Of a stretch of DNA of 64,000 bases, positions 35,392 through 44,126 are shown piece after piece. This DNA is from Desulfatibacillum aliphaticivorans DSM 15576 (GTDB taxonomy: Bacteria > Desulfobacterota > Desulfobacteria > Desulfobacterales > Desulfatibacillaceae). Positions within the stretch are counted from its first letter, which is position 1; each line of letters starts with the position of its first letter. The notes below the pieces were generated by a model that did no database searches, was not told the DNA's origin, and was given only the letters and a program-made list of their open reading frames with translations. The translations under genes and the position numbers were made by a program. The DNA is taken from NCBI RefSeq assembly GCF_000429905.1, contig NZ_KE386982.1, positions 146,551-210,550 of the forward strand. Reading direction: 5' to 3'.

Positions 35392-37587
35392 CTACGACTC
35401 CCACCGCATGGGGACGTCGATGTCCTTGTAAACCCGCATGGCGGCGTCTTTCAGGGCCTCCGCTTCCACGGATCCGGGGAACACGGTCACGTCAACGCCG
35501 GCCAGGGTCAGTTTTTCTATAACCTTTTCCAACAACACCGGAGAAAGGCACATCCTGCCGGTCAATACGATCTGCTCCACAGGCTCCGGGTAAAAATCCG
35601 ACAAACGCGCCAGAATCTGCGACGCAATGCCGGACGCCATGGCGCTCAGGACGGCCGCCACGTCCGGGTCGTTCGCCCGATCCTGAATTTGCCGCAAATC
35701 GTGCGCTCCCAGGTGACTGTACAGTCCGCCCACGGCGCTGAAGATTTTTTTCACCATGGCTTTTTCAAGGCCGGCGTAGCAAAGTTCGATCACGGCTTCC
35801 GCCGGGATATCGCCCGCCCTGGACGGTCCCATGGGACCGTCGAAAATGGCGTTTTCCACGTTGATGCATTTGCCTTTGGCATGGCTCCCGATGGATACCC
35901 CCGAACCTAAATGGGCCACGATCAGGTTGAGATCCTGCACCCGTTTGTTGGCCAGATCCGCATACATCCGGGCGGCCTGACGCTGGGACAAGGCGTGCCA
36001 AATAGGCGTTTTTTCTATGCCTTTGATGCCGGTCAGACGGTTTTCAGGCGTCAACTCGTCGATGGTGGGGCAATCCACGATAAAGGCCGGGGTTTTTCCC
36101 TGCCCGGAAAGCTCCCAGGCCATGAAAGCGCCCAGGTTGGAGGGGTGATCCTCCACGGCGCCGTTTTCCAGGGCTGTGAGCATGGCCTGGCTAATCCGAT
36201 AGGTCCCCGCCTGGGGATTGGGCAGCATGCCGCCCCGGGACATGATCATGGCCGCGCGGCACGGGTCGATTTCGTGCTTTTCCAAGGTGCGCCGCACCGC
36301 CGCCAGCCTGGCACTGGCTTCTTCAACCATGGAAGCGCCGGAGTGTGCGCCGGACTTGTCATGCTCGATCACCACGTTCAACACCGGGGCGTCGCCGTCA
36401 AATACAGCCACCTGGGTGGATACGGAGCCGGGGTTGATGGTCACGATTCTGGGGCTTGGGAAGAGCGGCGAAGTCCGCACCAACGGCTTTGTTGCTTTGA
36501 TCCTTGTGAGCAAAAGCAGCTTGGCGCCCCGGATTACCTGCAGCACGCTGGACCCCCTGGAATAATCCAGGACTTGGCCGTCCATGCCGCCCATGATCAG
36601 GGAGCTTTGGGCCTCGGGATACTGGGTGTTGAACAGGTGGTACAGCATGTTGCCTTCGTCCAGGCTGGGGACGATGAGCACATTGGCTTTACCCGCGCTT
36701 TCGAATTCGTCCAGCCTGTTTTTTAGCTTCACCTGGGCGGCTTCCCGGGACACGGCCACGGAGATTTGCAGTTCGCCCGTGATAGCAATGTCCTTGTAGG
36801 CCGGGTCCGATTCTTTGAGGGCCGCCATTTTTTGGGCGGCCAGGGGTTCCGCCTGGCGTATGGCTTCCACGGACGGTCCCTGGCCGCTTCCCTTGGTGGA
36901 GTAGGAGATCATGGCGCCGTTCACCCCGGAGAGAACTGTTGCCGGAAAAATGTCCCGGAGGGTTTTACAGGCGCCCACGGCAATGTCGGATAACTGTTCA
37001 GGCGACGGTTTTAAATTAAGGGCCACGTCGGCGAACATAACTACATTATTTTCCCACAAGGGATTTTCTTCGTCGGGCAGGCAGAACAGGCCCATTTCAA
37101 AGGCCGTGCCCGAAGACTTGATCAAACGCAGGCAGGGGGCCAAAAAGTCCTTGGTGGAATTAGCCACGCCGCCCAAACAGGCGTCGGCGTATCCCAGGCG
37201 AACCAGCATGGCGCCAAAGAACACGGGATTGAGAATTTTCTCCCTGGCTTCCATGGAGGTGAATTCCCACTTGCGGCCCTTGGAGGCTTCCTGCAAGGTC
37301 ATAGCCAGCTCTTCCTTCAAGTCGCTCTGGGCCGGATTCACGATTTGCACCTGGGAGAAAAAGCGGTCCCGGGGGCAATAAAGCTCCGCGCTTTTGTAAT
37401 CGCACAGGGACCGGATTTCCGCAGCCTCTCCGATCAGCACCACCCGGGCCTGGTTAATCAGGCCGGAAGCCGCCGAGATGATTCTCGGATCGTTGGCTTC
37501 GGGAAACACGATGACGGGTTTGACTGCGTCGGGCGCGGAAAGCATCCCGTTAAGCTGTTCGTCCACTAATTTGTCAAGATCAATCAT
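35392..37587 (-). CDS. Phosphotransacylase-acyl kinase fusion (Pta-Buk), BMC-associated
   Basis: A 731-residue, two-enzyme chain. Residues ~20-362 are a phosphate acetyl/butyryl-transferase (IVFPEANDPRI, NPVFFGAMLVR, AMISYSTKGSG, NVLIVPSLDEGN). After a ~15-residue linker, ~378-731 is a complete butyrate/acyl kinase of the Buk family (IVTINPGSVSTQVAVF, MSRGGMLPN, LIVAHLGSGVSIGSHAKG). Together they would turn acyl-CoA into acyl phosphate and then acid plus ATP, recycling CoA. The first ~16 residues (DKLVDEQLNGML) could be an amphipathic encapsulation helix. The gene follows pduT by 12 bp. PduL is absent from the locus, so this protein probably replaces it. Confidence 0.9.
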   Translation of the reverse strand: MIDLDKLVDEQLNGMLSAPDAVKPVIVFPEANDPRIISAASGLINQARVVLIGEAAEIRSLCDYKSAELYCPRDRFFSQVQIVNPAQSDLKEELAMTLQEASKGRKWEFTSMEAREKILNPVFFGAMLVRLGYADACLGGVANSTKDFLAPCLRLIKSSGTAFEMGLFCLPDEENPLWENNVVMFADVALNLKPSPEQLSDIAVGACKTLRDIFPATVLSGVNGAMISYSTKGSGQGPSVEAIRQAEPLAAQKMAALKESDPAYKDIAITGELQISVAVSREAAQVKLKNRLDEFESAGKANVLIVPSLDEGNMLYHLFNTQYPEAQSSLIMGGMDGQVLDYSRGSSVLQVIRGAKLLLLTRIKATKPLVRTSPLFPSPRIVTINPGSVSTQVAVFDGDAPVLNVVIEHDKSGAHSGASMVEEASARLAAVRRTLEKHEIDPCRAAMIMSRGGMLPNPQAGTYRISQAMLTALENGAVEDHPSNLGAFMAWELSGQGKTPAFIVDCPTIDELTPENRLTGIKGIEKTPIWHALSQRQAARMYADLANKRVQDLNLIVAHLGSGVSIGSHAKGKCINVENAIFDGPMGPSRAGDIPAEAVIELCYAGLEKAMVKKIFSAVGGLYSHLGAHDLRQIQDRANDPDVAAVLSAMASGIASQILARLSDFYPEPVEQIVLTGRMCLSPVLLEKVIEKLTLAGVDVTVFPGSVEAEALKDAAMRVYKDIDVPMRWES

Positions 37588-37599
37588 GACTGCCGCCTG

Positions 37600-38151
37600 C
37601 TACATTAAAATCTGTTTTTTGATTTCCTCGCCGGGAGAGGAAAGAATCGCATTGCCCAGCAAAAGCCCGGATTCCGCAAGACACTGGCTTCCGGCTTCCA
37701 CGGCGGCCTGCACCGATCCGATGCGGCCGGTGAGCGTCACCACGGCCTTGCCTGCCAGGCCGGTGGCCAGGCGGATGTCAATCAGGTCCACGTTGGCGGC
37801 CTTGACCGCCTTGTCCGCCGCCATGACCGCGGATGCTGAGGAGTAAGTTTCGATCACGCCGATGGCGCGGATTTCCGGCACGATGACGGATGAACTGATT
37901 GCCGGAAATACGTCCGGGTGGATGTGAGTGAGCACGAAATGATCGGCGATGAACTCGTCGGCGATGCGCAGGCCTTTTTCCACGGATCGCTTGACCGCCG
38001 CCGTGTCTCCGGCCACCATAATGAGGTAGCGCCCCGGGCAAACGGGACGGGCCAGGACCAGCTCCACGTTGGCCTCTTTGACCATATCGTCGGCGGTCAT
38101 TATCCCGCGGGCCACGCTGTTCAGCTCCACGATTCCCATTGATTTAAACAT
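37600..38151 (-). CDS. pduT: BMC-T shell protein PduT, Fe-S binding
   Basis: Tandem BMC-domain shell protein, 183 residues from the preferred ATG 38151 (AGGAG seven bases upstream; an ATG two codons earlier is too close). Two BMC domains are visible (MGIVELNSVARGI... and AIGVIETYSSASAV...). The Cys in LARPVCPGRY, near residue 38, matches the PduT cysteine that holds a [4Fe-4S] cluster in the trimer pore. Overlaps pduS by 8 bp. Confidence 0.9.
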   Translation of the reverse strand: MFKSMGIVELNSVARGIMTADDMVKEANVELVLARPVCPGRYLIMVAGDTAAVKRSVEKGLRIADEFIADHFVLTHIHPDVFPAISSSVIVPEIRAIGVIETYSSASAVMAADKAVKAANVDLIDIRLATGLAGKAVVTLTGRIGSVQAAVEAGSQCLAESGLLLGNAILSSPGEEIKKQILM

Positions 38152-39490
38152 TGCCATTCTCCTTTTTCACAAGAATCTTTTCGGAATCCACGGCTATGAC
38201 TTTGCCGGAGATCGAAGCATGAACGCGGGCGCCCAGCGCTTTTTCAGGAATTTCCGCAACCACCTGGCCGCAGGCCACTGCGTCGCCCACCGAAACCACG
38301 GGCGTGGAAGGCGCTCCGATGTGCTGGCGCAGGTACAGGCCGACCACGTCGGGCTGGGCCGGATCGATCACGGGCTCCGGGTGAACGTCGTAAGCCAGCA
38401 GATCCAGCTTGCCCAACAGGCGCTTGACCGGCACGCGGCGGTAATCCGTATAAGGATGGCGGCCCAGATCTTCGCCGCCCACGTCCTTGGGCCGGATTTT
38501 CAACTGCTGCTTGATGGCCCGGTTAACCTCCCGGGGGGAAATCTGCATGGGGCAGGCCCATTTTTCGCAAATGCCGCATTCGGAGCAAAGAAGCGCCTGC
38601 TGCTTGATCGGATGATCCACGGGCAAAGCCAGGGAGCGCATGATCAAATGCGGGTGCAGGTTGTGGCCCAATTGAAACCGGGGGCAAAGATCCGTGCACA
38701 GGGAGCACTGGCAGCAGGCCAGGCGGGTCACGCGCATAAGCTGGTTGATGTCCGTTGTCTTGCCTTTAATCACATTGTGTTCCGCAGGCAGGACAATGAG
38801 GCCCGAGGTAGTCTTGGTTACAAAGGCTTTTTCCGGATCGTCCAGAACCCGGCCCATCATGGGGCCGCCGTCGATCACCTTGCAGTCCGGCCTGCGCGCG
38901 CCCCCGGCCAACTTCAGCACGTGAGAGACGGGAGTTCCCACGGGAACCCGCACAACAATGGGCTTCATGACCTCGCCGGCCACGTTCAGGGTCCGGTGGG
39001 TTACGGGCTTGTCTTCCATAGCCTGGGACATATTGAACACGGACTCGGAGTTGGAAACCACCACCCCGACCTCCAGGGGAATTCCCCCCTGGGGCACAAT
39101 GCGGCCGGTGGCTTCGTTCACAAGCACGTGCTCGTCTCCGCCGGGGTAGAAGTCCTGCATCTTAAAGACGGACATGTTGCGGCCGCCGGTGAGGCCTGCG
39201 TCGGCGACCTTCTGCTCCAAAATCGCAACCGCGTTCCGGTGCTTGGCCTTGACGCCGATCATGGCCTTTTCGGCGCTCACGGCATCCATGACCAGCCCCA
39301 GGCCTTTGATGATGTCGTCCGAACGGGTTTCCATCAAGTGGATGTCCGAACAGAGCAGGGGCTCGCAGGATGCGCCGTTGATCAGCACGGTGTCGGCCTT
39401 GGCGTCTATCTTGACGTGGGTTGGAAACCCGGCCCCGCCGGCGCCGACTACGCCTGCGGCCCTGGTTTTTTCTACAAGCGGATGCGTCAT
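38144..39490 (-). CDS. pduS: PduS-type cobalamin reductase (RnfC-like)
   Basis: 448 residues. Flavin/NADH-binding RnfC-like N-terminus (GVVGAGGAGFPTHVK), an SLBB-like region (LNVAGEV), two [4Fe-4S] motifs (CCQCSLCTDLCP and CSECGICEKWACP), and a C-terminal lipoyl-like barrel. It reduces cob(III)alamin for PduO inside the compartment, and can pass electrons through PduT. GGATAG-type Shine-Dalgarno is weak; start agrees with the family. Confidence 0.9.
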   Translation of the reverse strand: MTHPLVEKTRAAGVVGAGGAGFPTHVKIDAKADTVLINGASCEPLLCSDIHLMETRSDDIIKGLGLVMDAVSAEKAMIGVKAKHRNAVAILEQKVADAGLTGGRNMSVFKMQDFYPGGDEHVLVNEATGRIVPQGGIPLEVGVVVSNSESVFNMSQAMEDKPVTHRTLNVAGEVMKPIVVRVPVGTPVSHVLKLAGGARRPDCKVIDGGPMMGRVLDDPEKAFVTKTTSGLIVLPAEHNVIKGKTTDINQLMRVTRLACCQCSLCTDLCPRFQLGHNLHPHLIMRSLALPVDHPIKQQALLCSECGICEKWACPMQISPREVNRAIKQQLKIRPKDVGGEDLGRHPYTDYRRVPVKRLLGKLDLLAYDVHPEPVIDPAQPDVVGLYLRQHIGAPSTPVVSVGDAVACGQVVAEIPEKALGARVHASISGKVIAVDSEKILVKKENGNV

Positions 39491-39513
39491 GGTTCTATCC
39501 TTTCAAGTCCGGC

Positions 39514-40920
39514 TTAAACGATTCTAAAGGAGTCGATGAGCACGCACCGCCGTTGACGGCAGAAAGACTTGGCCGAGGTAATGCCTTCCCCTGTGGGGCC
39601 GGCGATGGTGAAGGTCGCGTGCCCTTCGCCGTTCAGGCCGATGCCGCTGTACGAGGGGCCGTTCTTCACGAAAATGGTGGTCTGGATGGCCCGGGCCAAA
39701 GCGGTCAGGTGCTCCACGTTGGTGGAGTGCATCATGGCGGTGTGCCGGTTGCCCTGCTCCACTTTCACGGCCAGGTCAATGCCTTCCCACACGTCCTTGA
39801 CGCGAACCAGGGGCAGCACGGGCATCATCTGCTCGATCCAGACCATGGGATGCTTTTTGTCAGCCTCGAACACCAGGCAGCGCAGTCCCTTTTTTCCGGC
39901 CAGGCGGGTGATGCCTGCGCCTTCGATAATCACGGACGCGTCCTTGCCCACGTAGTCTTTGACCACGTGATTGTCGTGGATCACGGTTTCGGTGACCTTT
40001 TGCGCTTCCTCGGGAGTCAGGATTGCGGCCTTGCCCGTCTCTTCCATGAACTTCAAAAGGTTGTCGGCCACCTCATCCACGGCGATGACTTCCTTTTCGG
40101 AAATGCAGAAGATGTTGTTGTTGATGGAATGACCGGCTATGATTTCTTCCGCAGCCTTGCGGATGCACGCGGTTTCGTCCACCAGAACCGGAGGGTTGCC
40201 TGCGCCGGCGCCAATGGCTTTTTTGCCGGACGAAAGGACAGCCGTAACCACTCCGGGTCCGCCCGTGGCCACCAGCACGTTGATGCCGGGATGCGCCATG
40301 ATTTCGCCCGCGGTTTCCATGGTCGGCTTGGCGACCATGCCCACGCAGCCCTCGGGGCCGCCGTTTTCCACGATCACCTTATGAAAGGTGCGGATGACCT
40401 CGGTGCTGATTTTGAGCGCGGAGGGATGCACGTTGTAAACCACCGTGTTGCCGCCTGCCAGCATGGAAATGGTATTGTTGATCAGGGTGCCGGTGGCGTT
40501 GGTGACGGGAGTCAAGGAGCCGATCACGCCGAAAGGAGCGTACTCGATGAGGGTCAGGCCTGCGTCGCCGGAGAGCGCCTTGGCGTCCAGGTCTTCGGTT
40601 CCGGGCGTCTTGGTTGCCGCCAGGATGTTTTCCGCGATTTTGTCTTCCACGCGGCCCAGGCCGGTTTCCGCCACGGTCGCCTTGGCCCATTCCTCATTTT
40701 TTTCCAGGGAAATTTTCCGAATGGCCGTGAGGATGGCTTCCCGCTTTTCAAGCGAAAGGGAGACCAGACGCGGCTGGGCTGCTTTCGCCTTGGCCACGGC
40801 GTCGTCAATGGTTTCGTAAATCCCGTCGCCCGTGGGCTGGCAGGAATCGTCGTCCTTGTTCATCATTTCCATGATCACGCTGGCGACCATGTCTTCCAGT
40901 GCAAATTCTTTCACGCTCAT
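39514..40920 (-). CDS. pduP: CoA-acylating aldehyde dehydrogenase, PduP/EutE type
   Basis: 468 residues. Oxidises propionaldehyde to propionyl-CoA with NAD+. The catalytic Cys is in VDETACIRKAAEEI, and the Rossmann loop in LVATGGPGVV. The first ~18 residues (MSVKEFALEDMVASVIMEMM) resemble PduP's encapsulation helix and are followed by an acidic linker. It lies 23 bp before pduS, and 76 bp after the HbpS/PduO-C gene; that gap contains a GGCCC-TTTGG-GGCC-type hairpin. Confidence 0.92.
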   Translation of the reverse strand: MSVKEFALEDMVASVIMEMMNKDDDSCQPTGDGIYETIDDAVAKAKAAQPRLVSLSLEKREAILTAIRKISLEKNEEWAKATVAETGLGRVEDKIAENILAATKTPGTEDLDAKALSGDAGLTLIEYAPFGVIGSLTPVTNATGTLINNTISMLAGGNTVVYNVHPSALKISTEVIRTFHKVIVENGGPEGCVGMVAKPTMETAGEIMAHPGINVLVATGGPGVVTAVLSSGKKAIGAGAGNPPVLVDETACIRKAAEEIIAGHSINNNIFCISEKEVIAVDEVADNLLKFMEETGKAAILTPEEAQKVTETVIHDNHVVKDYVGKDASVIIEGAGITRLAGKKGLRCLVFEADKKHPMVWIEQMMPVLPLVRVKDVWEGIDLAVKVEQGNRHTAMMHSTNVEHLTALARAIQTTIFVKNGPSYSGIGLNGEGHATFTIAGPTGEGITSAKSFCRQRRCVLIDSFRIV

Positions 40921-40996
40921 TTTGTCTCCTTGCTCTTTCGGCCGGTTTAAGGCGGCCGCCTCGGCCCTTTGGGGCCGATATCCTGCTTGAAAATTT

Positions 40997-41554
40997 TTAT
41001 ATCAGGTAAAAGGCCCCTTCCAGGATGTCCGAATCCGCGCCTTCCTTGCGCCCTAAGTCCTGGATCTTATTGGCGAGATCCGTCAGATCCTCCAGGGTTT
41101 TGGGAAGAATCGGCAATAAAGCCTGGGCCGTTTTTTCCATTTGCTCCAACGCGTTGGCCGCCGCCTGGGCCACAACCATGTCCTGTGCTACGGATCCTCC
41201 GCTCACTCCAACGGATCCGACAACCTCTCCGTCCAGGCTCAAAGGCAGGCCGCCGCCGAAAATGACCATCTTGCCCTGGTTGGTCAGTTCCAGACCGGCA
41301 AGCTCCTGGCCTTGCTCCACCAGCCTCCCGGCTTTTTGGGTGGACATGCGGAGCGCCGCGGCGGTAAAGGCCTTGTTCACCGCAATGTCCGAGCTGACGG
41401 GCAAAGCCTTGTCCATGCGCTGGAAGTGAACCAGCTCCCCTCGGGCGTCTGCGAATGCGATGACCATGGGGACTTGGATTTCCAGGGCTTTTTTCCGGGC
41501 GATGCGGGCCAGCACGCGAGCCAGGTCGTTACAGATGTGCGTCATGATTTCCAT
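40997..41554 (-). CDS. PduO C-terminal/HbpS-like (DUF336) protein as a separate gene
   Basis: 185-residue GlcG/HbpS-type domain (VIAFADARGELVHFQRMD, GGLPLSLDGEVVGSVGVSGGS). In classic PduO this domain is fused C-terminally to the adenosyltransferase and binds heme. Here it is encoded separately, overlapping the adenosyltransferase gene by 26 bp. GAGGAG precedes the ATG. Confidence 0.87.
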   Translation of the reverse strand: MEIMTHICNDLARVLARIARKKALEIQVPMVIAFADARGELVHFQRMDKALPVSSDIAVNKAFTAAALRMSTQKAGRLVEQGQELAGLELTNQGKMVIFGGGLPLSLDGEVVGSVGVSGGSVAQDMVVAQAAANALEQMEKTAQALLPILPKTLEDLTDLANKIQDLGRKEGADSDILEGAFYLI

Positions 41555-42101
41555 GGCTCAACTCCTCAGTCAGCAAAATCCGGATTTCCGCAACCCATGA
41601 AAGGGAGAACAAAAGGTCGGACAACCGGTTGATGTACTTCAAAATCAATGCGTAGCTTTCAACGTCTCCCGCGGCGGCCCAAGCCTGGCGCTCTGCGCGG
41701 CGGCAGATGGTCCGGGCCACATGCAGGGAAGCGCCGGCCAACGTCCTGCCTGGACTCACAAAGAATCCCGGAAGCCCGAAAGCCTTCTCCAGAATATCGA
41801 TGGCCTCTTCCAGGGATTGGATGTCGTCTGCGTTAATGGGGGCGGACAGCTTGCTCCAGTATTTGGGGCTGCTGGAAAGCTGCATGCCCACCCGGAACAG
41901 GTCCCGCTGAATATTCACAATCATTTCGGCAAAAGGGGCGCATGCAGGAAACTGGTTGAGCTGGGCGCGGCACACTCCCAATTGGGCCGTGAGTTCGTCC
42001 AAGGTTCCGTAAGCTTCCACCCGGGGATCGGCCTTGGAAACCCGTTCTCCGGAAAGCAGGCTGGTTTTGCCTTTATCGCCTCCGCCGGTGTAAATGCTCA
42101 T
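41529..42101 (-). CDS. pduO: PduO-type ATP:cob(I)alamin adenosyltransferase
   Basis: 190-residue adenosyltransferase that makes adenosylcobalamin for the diol dehydratase. MSIYTGGGDKGKTSLLSGERVSK is in outline the family N-terminus (ATP-binding TGGGDKGKT), and RRAERQAW plus KYINRLSDLLF are the C-terminal signatures. I chose ATG 42101 (GAGGAG seven bases upstream); the open frame continues upstream only as antisense-like sequence. It is the N-terminal half of classic PduO. Confidence 0.92.
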   Translation of the reverse strand: MSIYTGGGDKGKTSLLSGERVSKADPRVEAYGTLDELTAQLGVCRAQLNQFPACAPFAEMIVNIQRDLFRVGMQLSSSPKYWSKLSAPINADDIQSLEEAIDILEKAFGLPGFFVSPGRTLAGASLHVARTICRRAERQAWAAAGDVESYALILKYINRLSDLLFSLSWVAEIRILLTEELSHGNHDAHL

Positions 42102-42112
42102 GGCTTCTCTCC

Positions 42113-42382
42113 TCAGTTCACGTCGATCTCGTCGATGATCCCGATAATAGCTGCGTCCACGGGAGCCTTCTCCGTCTCGCACGCCTTGGACGCGTTGGAG
42201 CCCGTCGTCACAATCACGTGCTCGCCGGTTCCGGCGCCCACTGTATCCACTGCCACCAGCAGTTCGCCTTCTATAGGAGTCCCATCGGGTTGCACGGCCT
42301 GCACCACCAGTATTTTGGAGCCCACCAGCAGCTCGTGCTTGCTCGTGGCCACTACGGTTCCTATGACTTGTCCTAAAATCAT
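42113..42382 (-). CDS. pduN: BMC-P pentameric vertex protein, PduN/EutN type
   Basis: 89-residue EutN/CcmL-family protein. MILGQVIGTVVAT is the typical start, and GAGTGEHVIVTTGSNA the conserved core. Pentamers cap the shell vertices. It lies 27 bp after the flavoprotein-like gene and 11 bp before pduO. Confidence 0.93.
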   Translation of the reverse strand: MILGQVIGTVVATSKHELLVGSKILVVQAVQPDGTPIEGELLVAVDTVGAGTGEHVIVTTGSNASKACETEKAPVDAAIIGIIDEIDVN

Positions 42383-42409
42383 GATCTGTCCTTTCCATTG
42401 CCTGGACCC

Positions 42410-43270
42410 TTAACCCTGGGGTGCGGCGATGATCTCAATCCCCCAGCCAGAGGCCATTTCCCTGGCAAGAGGGGTAACCACGGCGCCAGGCGTCGTATGA
42501 ATAGGCGTTCCTGCTTCGCGAGCTTGCTTAACATGCCCGGCGTCCACCAGCCGGATCGGGCCAAAGTCAGGGGGGGCGGGACTTTGGGGGGCCGAAGGCC
42601 GGGACGCCGGGATGTTAAGGGGCGACCGACCGGGTTGGTCGCTATCTGCGGGGCGGAAGAAACGCAGGGAAGCGGGGCCGAGATCTCGGCTCCAGGTCAG
42701 TCTTGCGCCGAAATTGGAGAACTCAAGCAGGCGGTGGGCCAAAGCCTCCATCAGGGCCGGCGCGCCCTGATCAAGCCCTATGAGTTTACGGTCAGGTGAG
42801 TTTGGCGCGGCGCCATCAATGGCCGCCACGACTGGCTTACCCATGAATAGGGCCTGAAGAATTATATTCGCGGCCAAAGTGTCCGGGGTCATGCTGCAAA
42901 CGCGGGAAAGAGACGCCACGCTCAGCATGGGGATAACCACGCCGGAGCATTTTTGCACCTGGCTGAACCAGGAGTCTTTTTCCATGGCTTCCGCGTTAGG
43001 CCAGGGCATGAGCCTTTTTTCCAATACGTCTCCGTAAAGGCGGCATGCCGACTCGCTTGTCAGGACGCGAAGCATGGTCCCGTTAAGCATGAGGTGTTCC
43101 AGCCCGGACAGGGCCTGCGTAAATCCAGCAGTAGCGCCCGTGAACAGGGCCAGCACATAACGGTCCGCATCTTCGTCACGGCTGGCCCTGGCCACAGCGT
43201 AGAGCACCTGCTGAACGAGTGCCTTGATTTCAACTGTCTTATAATTTAAGGTATTATTATCTTTATTCAT
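42410..43270 (-). CDS. BMC-associated flavoprotein-like protein
   Basis: About 286 residues. The N-terminal ~185 resemble phosphopantothenoylcysteine decarboxylase-type flavoproteins (LALFTGATAGF, VVIPMLSVASLSRVC, AANIILQALFMGKPVVAAIDG). A Pro/Ser-rich linker leads to a C-terminal motif TPGAVVTPLAREMASGWGIEI. This motif resembles the TPxAxxxxxxxxIxI element in BMC proteins such as the EutT N-terminus. ATG 43270 overlaps eutJ by 8 bp. Its role in the compartment is unknown; the motif suggests assembly or cobalamin-related work. Confidence 0.65.
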   Translation of the reverse strand: MNKDNNTLNYKTVEIKALVQQVLYAVARASRDEDADRYVLALFTGATAGFTQALSGLEHLMLNGTMLRVLTSESACRLYGDVLEKRLMPWPNAEAMEKDSWFSQVQKCSGVVIPMLSVASLSRVCSMTPDTLAANIILQALFMGKPVVAAIDGAAPNSPDRKLIGLDQGAPALMEALAHRLLEFSNFGARLTWSRDLGPASLRFFRPADSDQPGRSPLNIPASRPSAPQSPAPPDFGPIRLVDAGHVKQAREAGTPIHTTPGAVVTPLAREMASGWGIEIIAAPQG

Positions 43271-44126
43271 TTGCCGCCGCCTTTCTTCCCGAGGCGGCCA
43301 GCGCCGCATGCAACGCCGTGCCCAGGGGGGTGACTAATAGGGGATCGTCAGGCAAAAAGACGGGCAGGCCCGTTTCCTGGGCGATAACTTCGTCCGCTCC
43401 GGGGAAGCTGGAAGTCCCGCCCACTAAATAGATTTGTTTCGGTTTATGGGATGCTGTGTGCTCCCGGACTATGGCGCCCATTTTCTCAAAGACCGGCATG
43501 ACCATTCCCGCCAGCATGCGCTGATGGGCCGGGTTGTTCTTCATGGCTTCGGCTTCTTCAATGGAAATGCCCATGCTGCCCGCGATGACCAAGTCCAGAT
43601 GATGGCCGCCGGTGGGCTCGTCGCCGGTGTATACCACTTCTCCATCTTCCAAAATGGAGATGCCCGTGGTGCCGCCGCCGATATCCACCACGCAACCGGA
43701 GTCAATGCCTAAAGCCAGGGCGGCCGCGCTGGGCTCGTCCACCAGGCTGACGGCTTCCAGGTCCGCGCCGTTCAAAATGTGGCCGAAGGCCTGGCGGTTT
43801 CTGCCCATGGTGCCGGGAGGGTAGGCGGCTGCGGCGTCTTTGATGTCAAAGCCCCTGGAGCGCAAAACCTGCACATGGGTCTTGAGAATGCTCATAACGC
43901 CCATGTAATCGAAGACCAGGCCGTCCCGAACCGTTGACTTGGAGCGGGTGGTCATGCCTGCCACAGGCGTTCCGTCCTGATCCACCACGGCGGTGACGAT
44001 GTTGGCGGTCCCCAGGTCCACGCCTGCCCAGAGGGGGCTGCCCGGGCGGGGCGCGTTTTCCAGGGAAAGGCTGTCGCGAAACTGCCTTATTCTTTCGTTG
44101 ATGGCTTCCATGTTTGCGTCTTTCAT
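43263..44126 (-). CDS. eutJ: EutJ-like Hsp70/actin-fold protein
   Basis: 287 residues with Hsp70-like ATPase motifs: GVDLGTANIVTAVVD at the start, CVVDIGGGTTGISI near residue 143 and IYLVGGTSSFPGADEV near 230. EutJ homologues occur in ethanolamine and Pdu-like loci and are thought to be reactivases or chaperones. The start overlaps the preceding gene's stop (ATGA). Confidence 0.87.
   Translation of the reverse strand: MKDANMEAINERIRQFRDSLSLENAPRPGSPLWAGVDLGTANIVTAVVDQDGTPVAGMTTRSKSTVRDGLVFDYMGVMSILKTHVQVLRSRGFDIKDAAAAYPPGTMGRNRQAFGHILNGADLEAVSLVDEPSAAALALGIDSGCVVDIGGGTTGISILEDGEVVYTGDEPTGGHHLDLVIAGSMGISIEEAEAMKNNPAHQRMLAGMVMPVFEKMGAIVREHTASHKPKQIYLVGGTSSFPGADEVIAQETGLPVFLPDDPLLVTPLGTALHAALAASGRKAAANE

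Noticed and set aside
38069..40950. Long plus-strand open frames opposite pduS and pduP
   Set aside because: Shadows of well-supported minus-strand genes; no motif or ribosome-binding site.
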